From Henricia sp. BOLD:AAB3569 (lineage: Eukaryota > Echinodermata > Asteroidea > Spinulosida > Echinasteridae), in NCBI GenBank assembly GCA_037783545.1, contig JBBELK010000024.1:2232001-2296000 (forward strand): DNA of 64,000 nt. The letters are read 5' to 3'. The notes under the pieces were generated by a model, which searched no databases, was not told the origin of the DNA, and saw only the letters and a program-made list of their open reading frames with translations. Below are positions 10,701 through 22,700 of the stretch, piece after piece; position 1 is the first letter of the stretch; every line of letters begins with the position of its first letter. Position numbers and translations under genes: made by a program.

Positions 10701-13700
10701 CAATGTTTTAAAGTTAAATTGCTATTTTTCTAGAATATAAAAAGTTATCAGCTTTCATTTGGTACCAAGAACGTAAAAATCCATCAAGGATTAATGCCAG
10801 TCGATTAAAATCGAGAAATAATTAAAGACAGGCCCTGTCTTTTATTTGACAAAGTTATGACGTAAATGTATGCGTGCACGTACGTGTGTACATTGTACGC
10901 ATAATATATACATATGAGCGTATGAACAACGTGTGAAGCCTGTTTAAAAAAAAAAAAAAATCTCCAATTCCTTTTTTTATATTTTTCGTTACATAGACAC
11001 GTAAGCTTTCTAAATTCGTTTGCTGGTGTAGATTAATTTTTTAATCCTTTTACCCAAACATGGACAGTGCAACTTTAAGTGGATGCTATTCAAAGGAAAA
11101 TGAGTACCGCTATGGGCAATTCCATGATCAGGTGGACATTTCCACAAAATTTGCAATTACATATTTGCGTATAAACTGACTTTAAATGATAGCATATGAA
11201 AAATGATTCTGACAAAAAAAACGTGTTTGGTGTTGAACTGTTGTGGAAAATGTATTTTCATGTGGGAAATGTCATAAATTTTATAGGCATGGGACAGTTG
11301 TAACGTGACAAACTGTAACGTTACTAACTGTAATATTACTAACCATGGTTTTTCAATAGTGTGACTTGGCATTTACAAAAACACACGCCAGTAAACAAGC
11401 AATGAACGATATATTATTGCTTGTTTAAAGGCACAGGCTCGTCAGCAATGCGCGCGCGTCAAATTCGTCCCTCGAAATACGCAGCTCCGTGTCTTTGCTA
11501 CATGGAGCTGCGTGTTTCGTGGCACGAATTTGGCGCGCGCATTGCTGACGAGCCTGTGCCTTTTTAAGTTGTGTCCCATTTGAAGAAACTTTTTGTTTCA
11601 AGACATTGCATTTTTGTCCATGTCCTTTTTTGTAACATTACTAACCATTATTAAAATTGTTATTACAATCCACGAAATGGGGCTAAATGATTTTAGTTAT
11701 TACTGTCCTGTGAATGTTGGTGAGATGCATTAATGGTACCAAAATGGAGAACTGACAGGCTTGCGTGTTGATATAACAAAGGATAGCTCAATTGAATTCC
11801 AGTAAACTGCTAAATCTGTAACGTTACTAACTGTGGAATTGCCCATATGCACTCATTCTTTTAAAAACCACCTTCAGTTAATTTTGTGTCATTGCAAATG
11901 ATCTAACGAGCCTTCATTTAAGACCATATTGATTCATATTAATTGATTTTGTGCTTTTTCAGTGCTTTGTTTCACTGCAAGTTCTCTCGGCGCCAAGTAA
12001 CGCATGTCAAATTTACATGTGTAACGCGTGAAAAAGGTTGTGTGAATCCACCCTTTATAGAGCATCAAGCGTCAATTTCCTATCGCAAGTTACTGATACT
12101 GTAGCTAAACTTTGACACTATCTGGGAGATGTAAGCAGAAATTAAGGCATTTGCTTATCCTGAAGTCTTATTTCCCTCATTGCCCTTTTCCCTTTTCTTA
12201 TGAAATGAGTGTAGATATGTACTTCATTTGGTCAGACACATGCTAGTTTATCCATGACTGACTTTGATACTTCCCTACATGTACTTAGTGTGGACATTTA
12301 GCCATGTAAATTAGAAACTCGTACATGTGTATTGCAACATTAAATCTGACAATATGAATATGTGACCTGCTTTGGAAAAAGGTAGTATAAGTCTTGCAGG
12401 CTAGGTCGAGTTTTCGTGTCCATACATATGTATTGGTAGAAATCTGTGGCGGATACACGATCATTAAAATACCAAAACACAATGGAAATTCCAGGCGGAC
12501 CACGGATATTCCAGGTGGTATCATTGGCACTGCCAGATGGACTTTATACCAATAATGTGTTTGTTCCATTTGCAGCTCGAAACATTGCATGTTTTTCCAA
12601 TATGTTTTATACAGGTGATTGTTAATGTAAATAACTCATTTTATGAGGCACATGCATTGCAGTATAATGCCTAGCGTACATCGACATTGCGACTGGAAGC
12701 AACTCAACTGATCAGTTGCTGTCAATGTGTTCATAGTGCGCTCATCGACGGCAATTGATCAGTTGCGCAACTAGAGGCAACTAAGAACGTCAGAGCGCGC
12801 ACATCGACACGGCAACTCGGTAAAGCCTGGAGTACATTGCCCTTGCAACTGGAAGCAACTGTTCTTGCAGTTGATGTCGATATGCGTGCACCTGATAAGA
12901 CACACACGTGCAACTGACAGCAACTAGTTGCAACTATGCGTACATCGACGCAACTGACCGCAACTGGGTACAACTAGTTGCCAGAAAGTAGAACATGAGC
13001 AACTCCCTGCAACTGGGATTTTTCCAGTTGCCGGTAGTTGCAAGTACGCGCACATCGACTTTTTTGAGCAACTGATCATTTGCTCCCAGTTGCCGCGAGT
13101 TGCTTCCAGTTGCCGAAAACACCAGGGGCCAATTTCATTAAGGTGTTTAGCAGAAAAATTTGTTTGCTTTATAAAAATGGGTTAATAGTCGAAATTGCAT
13201 GTCAACTTGTGTTTTGCTAAAAACACAAGTTGACATACAATTCTGATTTTTAACCCATTTTTATAAAGCGAACAAATTTTTTATGAAGCAAATTTTTCTG
13301 CTAAACAGCTTTATGAAATTGGCCCCTGTTGCCACTATAGTTGCTTCCAGTTGCAATGTCGATGTACGGTAGGCTTTAAACAGTTACATTTTTAACGGGA
13401 AATTAACTCATTTTCACATGTACCCTAATGATTTTGAACTCAGCCACCCTGTGCTCTATTCTTGCAATATTTTGTTTCTTGTACCTGGTCTCTCGCTTTT
13501 TGTTTCAACTAAAATAAACTTTTCTCTGCTTGTTACATGTAATGCTACCTGGGTGCCTCAATATCTTTTGCTGCGTAAGTACAAGACAAATTATCCCACG
13601 TTTTCCGTAGTCCCAAAAGTCCATTTTGTTGAACCCCTCAGCAGACTGCTATTTGGTGTCCTGTCCTTGTCATTCCCGAAACAGTTGCAGTGTCACACGA

Positions 13701-16700
13701 TTTCCCTGTCACATTTGTTTACCACCTTGTGTTTTATGCCACAACCACACACCCCCCCCCCTTTTTTAAAACCAATTACATGCACCCTATGGTTTCTATG
13801 GTAAAACTTTCTCCCATACTGTAATTTTTGTATGCACTTCTGGCCCTACGTGTATATACATGTATGTGCTACAAGTATGATGCACATAATTTCAATATTT
13901 TTAGTTTAACACATGCCTGAGTTGCCTGATTAACATCTTAAATGATATAGGTCATTCCATGAGGTTGGGTATATAAAAAAAAATGGTGTCCATGTTGCGT
14001 TGGAACAAGTTCTTTTATTTAAAGACTGGAGAATTATTTATCTGGTGAAATATTTGTTGTACTGAATATGGCTAGGCGTCCCAAGATAATCATGTTGTTT
14101 TCACCGACCATTCTCTCACATATCATGAAATATTTGTCTTACCTACGCAACATGGACACCACATATGTTTAACACTACGAGTACATTTTAGAGGGCTGTA
14201 GTTTTGTTACAATGTAGTGTTTCTTTATGAAATGAATATACTTACTAAAGTAGCTGGGCTGGAATGTTACTCATATTTAAGATCTGGTATGTCACACTTT
14301 TTGTACCCAACCTAGTGGAATGACCCATACATGTATGCTTGCCCATTCACATAATGTCTGTTTTAACATCATTACATGTAGCCTAATCTCTAACACTTTT
14401 CTAAATACTGCTTAGGGTGCACTTCTCACGTTTGAAGCACATGCATGCTCCAATGCCATTAACACCTTCACATATTAACCACGGCATTATTAAAGGTAGA
14501 GTACATGATTGGTAAACTATTAAAAAGGGCGTTATTTCCACTCGTGATTAAAAGCCCATGTTGATAAAACTGCCGTGTGGAAATTTCAGCCAAATTGAGG
14601 TAGTAATACTTCAGAAAACTTGAAAATTTATTGATGGCTTTTGTTTTGAGTTGAATGGTAAAAAAGTCTTTTGCAAAATATTTTTTCAGAAAATCACCTT
14701 CAGTTGTTAATTTCTCACACAAAATACCATTTTGGACAGAAATAAATTCATGTTTGGTACTATTGCTAAAATAAATATTTTATTAAGGTTTTTCTTGTCA
14801 ACTCATTAAAAAAATGAGGTCACTGCAAATGATGTACTCTACCTTTAACTCCTTCACTCATAATTATTTACTTCCACAGGAATTTGCTTGATATACATCA
14901 CTGTTATGCATTTAATTCATCAAATGTCATTGAAGCTTCTCAAAACCATTTCATCGCTCAAATGTTGAGATGTGAAATTTTGAGTTAAACAGCAAAATAT
15001 ACTGAAAATCAAAAGAAACTTGAAGATATTTTTCTGTTTTTAACAGAAACGTCAAATTGGGCAGTTTACAAATAAGAGGCAATCAAGCATGTCGCGCTCA
15101 ATTTCGGGTTACAAATAGGTGAAATTGACATTTAGGAATAATTGTCAGAAACATTTTAACATAGATGCATACAAAAAGAAAAGAAAAATATCTTGATAAG
15201 TTTCTTTTGATGCCCATTATATTCTATTTTCATAAGTATTCATAGGGATTGATAGACCAGGATTTGTTATGAAACTGTATACAGATTCCTGCAATAAGAG
15301 CATTACCGGTACATATCTAGGAAAGAACTACAGTAGCTGATAGAAATTACAGCTACGGTACATGCACAATCGTTCAGAAAACTTTGAAAATCCAACATTT
15401 GTCCATAATATCTTTTAAGATATAGTTCTAAATATTGCAAAGCTTAAGTTTTGCTGCAGGTTCATATTTGCATTATGCTGCATAAAATATGTTTGTAGAT
15501 TTTCCCCCACCAGCGTCAAATTAAATAGATGATACATTGTGCCTTGTGTACATATTGATTTATGCATGTATTGATTATACGCATGTTGTAATGCCTGCAT
15601 CTACACGTACCATCCCATACGCCCCTTCAGTGTGTGTCTTACCATGATTTGAGTTACCATGGCAATATTTATTTTGTTGTCATGGTTACTTTCCATGGCA
15701 GTGGGACACGTTTTATACTAATGCACCGTATACATGTACCTCTGCACGTACATACCATATGCACCGATGCACCATGCACATTTATTTTGTGATTTTATTT
15801 TTTCAGTTTTATATGTTATTTTTTACTCACATGAACCTAATGATTTTGAATAATAAACATTTGTGTGCTGAATATTTGACAGATTTAAGTAATTTGAAAT
15901 GAAATACAGTCGAACCTTGTTAATTAGAGGTCATTGGGACTTAGCAGATTACCTTGTTATAACAGGAACCTTGTATAAAAAGAATGAAAAGAATGGACAA
16001 AGGAATGGAACCTAAAGGCCTGTCCGCATTGAACTTTTTTGGTCAAACTTACCGAGACGATGGGTACTTTCCCATTTTTAATCCAGTGCGGACAGCCTAG
16101 GAGGTTTTCCTTTCGGTAACTTTTCCCGAGTCGAGCGGTTACTTTTCCTAGCCAACTGCTGCCCAGGAAAAATGACCAGGGGTCGATTTCACAAAACTCC
16201 TCTTATCTTAGGATCGATCCTAGGATTTAAGATGAGTTCGAGCTCTAAGATCGATCTTGGCTAAGACGCGTGCTAAGATCGATTTCACAAAACGTGTCTT
16301 TTACAAGACGAGTTGCAACTGCTTATAATAAATTTATCAACGGCTGTACCATTTGTTAATAGTACCGAATACAACAGCCGTCGTTTGATGGACACAAAAA
16401 TGCCTCAACCTTTTTCGGTAAGTGCCTTTCTGCGATTTAAATTACGACTCATTTTCAAGAGAATTTCGCCTATCGCGGCAAAGTAAAATTCCGTCTGTAT
16501 AACCGCCTGCTACTGCCATATGCCGGGCTGGCTTCGCGATTGCAAGCAAAAGATAAGCGCCATCAGTCACTGCATTTACCCCATGCATTCGTACAGATAA
16601 GACGACCCAAACATCGATCTTAAGTTGGGAAGAGTTGGGCCGTGTTGCTATGGGAATTAGGACGAATTGAACGCATCTTAACTTTTGTGAAATCGGTTCT

Positions 16701-19700
16701 AGGATTGGTTCCAAGATAAGACGAGTAACGCTTCCTTGGACGAATCTTAGCACTTTGTGAAATCGGCCCCAGGTAACTTTTCCTGAGACGATAAGTCCAA
16801 TGTGGACACATCGAGTCGGTAAAAGCGCTCTGGAAGTGTACAACATGGCACTGTTGGTACTCTCGTGCTTACAGATTTTTCTAAAGCATTTGACATGGTA
16901 GATCATACTATTGCTTTCTATAATTTACTGAACATGGGTGTATCTCCTGCAATCATACAGTGGGTGGTGGACTTCCTCTCAGGTAGGAAACAGAGAGTAA
17001 AGTATAAAACGAAACTGTCTGAATGGGTATCATTGTCAGGAGGCGTACCACAGGGAACCATTATGGCTCCGATTATTTTCTTGGCCACCATTAACAGTGC
17101 ACTTGCTGATACCAGAGATGCCAGCATTCATGTCTGGAAGTATGTTGATGATGTGACGTTGGGTGAGAACAAATCATATGGCACTCAAGGCTGTATCCAA
17201 AATAGCCTTGACTCCCTATGCACATGGTCTGATGAAAATAAACTCAAATTGAATCCAACCAAGTGCCAGGTGATGCAAGTTTATTTTGGGAGAAAAACCA
17301 GACCCGTCTTGGATGCATGCGTTTCTGGTCAAAAACTTGCTACTGTCAACAAGGTGAAATTACTTGGAGTCATCATCCAAGATAACTTAAAATGGGACAG
17401 TCAAATTGACACTGTGTGTGGCAAAGCTGGAAAAAAACTGTTTATGCTGCGCAAGCTGAAAGGAGCGAGTTTAAATGCAAGTGAACTGTTGATGGTTTAT
17501 AAGAGTTATATTCGGCCAGTTCTCGAATACGCTACACCTCTGTGGAATGGTGGCCTTACTCAGAGTCAGGTAGCACAGGTAGAGAGGATCCAGAAACGGG
17601 TGTGCCGAAATATCCTTGGCTGTCACTATATATCATATACTGATGCCTTGGTTACTCTGCAGTTAGAGTCACTTCACTCTCGTAGAGACAAAATCTGTAG
17701 AGAGTTTGCACTTAAAGCGAGCCGCTCTGTGAGATTCTCTGCCTGGTTCCCTGACTCTGAGTATAGGTCAACTATGACTTTGAGGAAGACAGCAAAGTTT
17801 GGTCAATTTAAGTGCAATACTAAAAGGTTTGAACGAAGCCCCTTGCCGTACCTCACATCATTACTGAACTCATAACTTTTTGTGCAATATTTTAATCACT
17901 TTTTATTGTGTTGTTTGATAGCGGTGATTTTTGTGTAAGTGTCTTTTGTAAGTTTTTTTGGTAATTTTGTCTTGTTTGTTTTTGGTGTATTGTACGTTTT
18001 TTTTACTTTTTAATGTAGTATTGTTGTTTGTAACTTGTTGCTTATTACATGTATATGAATTTTGTACTTTTGTAATTTAAACGCAATTCAGCCTTTGGGC
18101 TGCTAAGTTTGAAGCAATTAAATAAATCCAAATAAATCCAAATAAATACTGTGAAGGGACACTGCGCATGCTCTTCCACGGTCTTGGTAAAATTTTCCCG
18201 TGTCAAAAAAGTCCAAATGCGGACAGCAGTAAAATTTTCCTTGTTATAAGCAGAACACATTAACAGTGCTCTTATTATCGAGGTTCGACTACGTACAAAA
18301 TATTGGTTTAGAAATATTGCACAGCTTTTCACTCTAATGGGGGTCCATTTCCACCTTTTCTGCAAAAATTAAGCAAAAGTTGTCTTCAAATGTCTTTATT
18401 TTTTTCTCAAAATTAAAGAAATGTCTTTAAATTGTTTTGAGGAGGTAACTTTTTCCCCAGAGAGTGAAACAATTTCCAAAATCCCATGTACAAATTTTCC
18501 ATCAATGTACAAAAAAAAAATTTCATACACATTAACAAATTTCAAAAACTTTTCAGACATGTATGTTCGGGCAGTATTTTATTACCCTTTGGGGCAAAGT
18601 TATTTACTGAGAACACTTACAGTATAAATTAATTTCTCTAATTTTAAGAAAAACTAAAGACATCTGAACAAAACTATTATTTACTCAAATTTTTGGCATT
18701 TTGAGTTTGCCAATAATCTATTTGACAAATGTATAGACCGTATCGAATAGCCGCCATTTCGTGGGGCACCTTTTGTTACTTAAAACGTTCAACAATGGAA
18801 GCACGATATGTGCAACCATGCATGTCCTCAAGGAACAAAGAAACTGTCCCACGAAATAGTAGCTATTCGATACGGTCTATAGGACCTTCAATCGAGAATG
18901 TACCGACACCATTATCTCAATTTTATTAGATATGAACATTTAAACATGTGCTTTGCCTCTGAGTTGATAGTTTCAGGCTGTTAAAAATAAATAAAAGAAA
19001 TGAGACGATGAGAGAAATAGTTGCACATTCACATTTTGTTCACTTTATCTGTAGTTGCTGATGCTTACTTATTGCATTTTTTCCCCATACAGAAGACAAC
19101 TTTCTGCCAAGAGAGTTCTTGTTTGATGACATGTTTAATGAGACTTTTAAGCCCAAGCATTATGACTTGCAGTGGATTTCAGGTGGGTGTTTAAAGGTAT
19201 CTTTTGCCTGCGAATGGATAATTTGGGCTGATAAAAGGTGCCTCTAAAATGCAAAATATAGAGCATTACCTTTGAGGCATAATCTGTCATAAAAACGTTT
19301 TGAGGTTTATTTGTTCAAACCCCACTACATTGTAAGCTCTTATTACCTAAGCAGGACAATTTGAGTCCACAATGAACATATCGAGCCTTCTCGAGTGTGT
19401 CAGATTTTAAAGGATGTGACTTGATTTTTTATTCAAATCAAAATTTTGAGAATTATTTAACGCTTTGATTGAGCTTAGTAATGTTCATGATTAGATTAGT
19501 CTGTTTTAAAATTGCTTTATTTTTTACATATAAAAAGGATGAATATAAGGTGGTATCTTTTCAAAATGTGCATATATCTTTATTTGTTTTAACAATTTTG
19601 TTAAAGATTACACAAACAGTCTAATTTACATGGGGTAGCTAGTTGACAGTGTTGTTGTTTTTATTTTATATTATTTTATTTTTGAAAAGTATGCTTGAGT

Positions 19701-22700
19701 CTACCATAAAGTGATCAATTCAGACCTCAATACTAACAGATGTAAATTTTATACAATTCAAAGATTCAGAATCACGATTACCATTGCAAAAACATGTGCC
19801 TGGATTTTTTGCAAGTTTCTAAAAATAACTGCATGGAGGTAATGATCCAGGGGCCAATCTCATAAAGCTGTTTAGCAGAAAAAATGCTTAATATACAAAA
19901 TTCATTTGCTTTCAAACAGGGATCAGCAGCAGTTAGATCACAAGTCAATAGACCGATCCAGTAAGCTCCGCCCATTTAGAAATTACCTAGCAACATGCCA
20001 CACATGTGAGGCACGTGTGCAGTATAGAGTCGCGTGGCCGCGCCGTGCGTTAGCGCCCGCGCCCTGGTCAGCGCGTATTGAAACACGCACACGCACACAG
20101 AAACTGCACGCTCGAAAGCAAAATGTGTACTTAAGTATCCGGTCGTGTGCGTGCATGCACGTATAACACGCCTGCATTACGCGTAACGCGCACGATCGAA
20201 CAAAAACATATCGACACATCTAGAACGCAGTGAATGCACAACATAGCAAAACGACAAGCTAATTTTGGTGAGTTTTTCCCGTTTACACAAAAACAATGAA
20301 GGGATTAAAAGTAGGTTTGGATAGTTTTATACAATCTGTTTTAAACCGGCTAGGGTCCTCTGCGCTGATAAAAATGATGTTTATGGTGTTTTTACGTCAC
20401 TCGTGCTGCATTTCGCCAAAGCTCTGTACAAAAATATTTGAAAACTCCGGTAGCCAAAATGGCGATCTACTTTTTGGCTACCTGAACCTGAGGCTGTGAT
20501 TGGTCAATTCCAAAATGGGCGGAGCTTACTGGATCGGTCTATTGTAATACAAATCTCATACAATTTTCACTGCTGACTTATTCTTCCAAAGCAAATAAAT
20601 TTTGTATGAATAATTATTTCTGCTAAACAGCTTTATGAGATTTTCTCAATGTTTTTTACCCCACTACCATGCGTATGTGCAGCAGCAACGACCGGCAAGT
20701 AAAACATGTAAAATGCGCATGCGCGACGGTATGCAAACACACCGGCTGCGATTGAAACGCCGTTCACAACAGTAAAGACATACAAATGTTTATGTCTTAG
20801 CTAAGACGTCCTAACTTTTGGATATTGCAAGACATTTTTCAATGTGTCGTAGCTAAGATGTCATAAATTCAGTAAGGACATATGATGTGTCTCGGACTAA
20901 AGACAGTTGTATTGCAATCCACCCCGATATATTATTTTTGCATTGTCTTGATAAATTCCTACAAATGTATAGTTGTAGTCAGAAGTTTACATACAACTGT
21001 GTTAAAACTGGTGTGCTTAAACTTGCGTTGTCACCATTTTTGTAACAGTCTTTACTAAAGTTGTGATTTTTTGGAATTCCTTACGTGCATGCAGTACTTA
21101 AAACGGGTTGTCCTGTTTACCATTTTGGGTGATGATGGTAGTGGTGTACATGTATGTAAACTTCTGACTTCAAATGTACATGTCAGTGGTACAGGTACAA
21201 TCTGTATGCTTTAATTCATGCTAATTTCCCCCCCGCTCCCCCTTCTCTTTACCAGAGAGTAAATATGTACATGAGGACAGCTACAAGAACGTCATCTGGA
21301 AGGATCTACAGACAGACCAGTCTGGTGTCCTTCTTACAAATAGAACACTGGTGAGTGCTGAAGGAAAATTCTACCCACTGTTTCAGAATTAGTATGCTTA
21401 AAGTGTTAAATTTGCTATTAAATGTAGATCACATTTTTGATGCCCAATTTTTCCCATGGGTGTTGAGATTTTGATAACATAATTTGTCATATTCTTTCTG
21501 GTTACCATTCTGAAATTGTGCGTTCTCAATCCGTATCTTTTGAAGGATATCGTCAAAAAACCACCAATGTTTTGTAAACTAATTTATCCATTCCATAAAG
21601 CGGTGCAGTAATTACACCAAACTTTTGCTTCCACATCCAAATTGAAGATTGCAAATTTCCTGTTTTCCTCCAATGGATAGTATTTTGGGGAGGTAATTTA
21701 TATGATTTTTAGGTTTAAATTATTTCATTTTCTGGAAAAATCTGAACACGCTCCTTTAACTCGATTCTGTGCAGTGTTTTGGCTGGCATGCTGTATGAAC
21801 ACAGTCTTAAAGTAGTTCTATAATGTGCATTTTTATTAATTTGTTAATTTTCCCATTAACATTTGATTTTATGCAGGATCAAGCAGGTGCTACAAATTTC
21901 TGGGTCAACTCGGACATGACACATGTCCTGCTTGCTTGCAATGTGAAGAAGCTATACAGACACAGCTTTTATGCCTCCTACATGCTGTATAACATTGAAG
22001 ATGGGTATGTCTGGCCAATCTTGTACATGTATAATGCACCTATCGATTGTTCCCCCACCCACCCCACCCCTGCGCTGCCTCACATGTGGGGGTTTGGTCA
22101 GTTTTTTCAAGCCCCAGGGTGGGGAATTTGATGAATTGAAATACAAATGCATCAAATCCAGCGGTTACTTTCCCATCCGATTGAAGATGTGCATGTTTTG
22201 CACCCGAGGTTTTGTCACCTAAATCTGGCCTGGGGATTTTGTCACGTGAAAAGTGACAATCCCGGGGAGGGAGGGGGGGGGGGAGGGGGGGGGGGGAGGG
22301 GTTGGGGGTGGGGGTGGGGGGGAGGGGTTGGGGGTGGGGGTGGGGGGGAGGGGGGGGGGGTGGTCGTGTGGGTGATGGTTGGGGGTGTAGGGCGGTTAGT
22401 GGGGAAACAATTGATAGGTGCATAATTTTTAATATTGTACATTTACATGTGTTTCTTACCAAACTAAAATATCAATGAATTTGATGATAATCTGTAATTA
22501 TGACGTTATAACTGCTGTATTTTCCTTGTTTGCGTTTGTATGGAATTGTGAAATTAATGTTTGTTGTTTTATTTTCATTTATTCTTTATTGTACTTATAT
22601 TACGAATGTTCACTGGACTAAAATTGAAACCAGTTTTGGTTACCATGAAAAAAAAAAATAATAAATTTTTTGTTTGATGTCCCAAATTGAAATTCAAATT

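Larger units (their letters stand above)
16017..18227. mobile_element. DNA element with GGCCTGTCCGCATT ends, nested
   Basis: Left end CTGTCCGCATT and right end AATGCGGACAG are inverted. GTAACTTTTCC/GGTAAAATTTTCC repeats flank. Holds the element at 16176 and the LINE at 16840. Confidence 0.65.
15907..18290. mobile_element. Pogo/Tigger-like DNA element remnant, outermost of a nest
   Basis: Ends CAGTCGAACCTTGTTAATTA and the complement of TTATTATCGAGGTTCGACT are imperfect inverted repeats in the style of pogo-group elements (CAGT..AACCTCG). It is split by 16017-18227, by 16176-16773 and by a LINE. Confidence 0.65.

Noticed and set aside
16442..16906. 154-codon minus-strand frame
   Set aside because: Lies inside nested MITEs, contains their inverted ends, and shows no domain.
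22040..22462. Pro-rich 140-codon minus-strand frame
   Set aside because: Translation of the C strand of the G-rich tract in intron 5, antisense to the gene.
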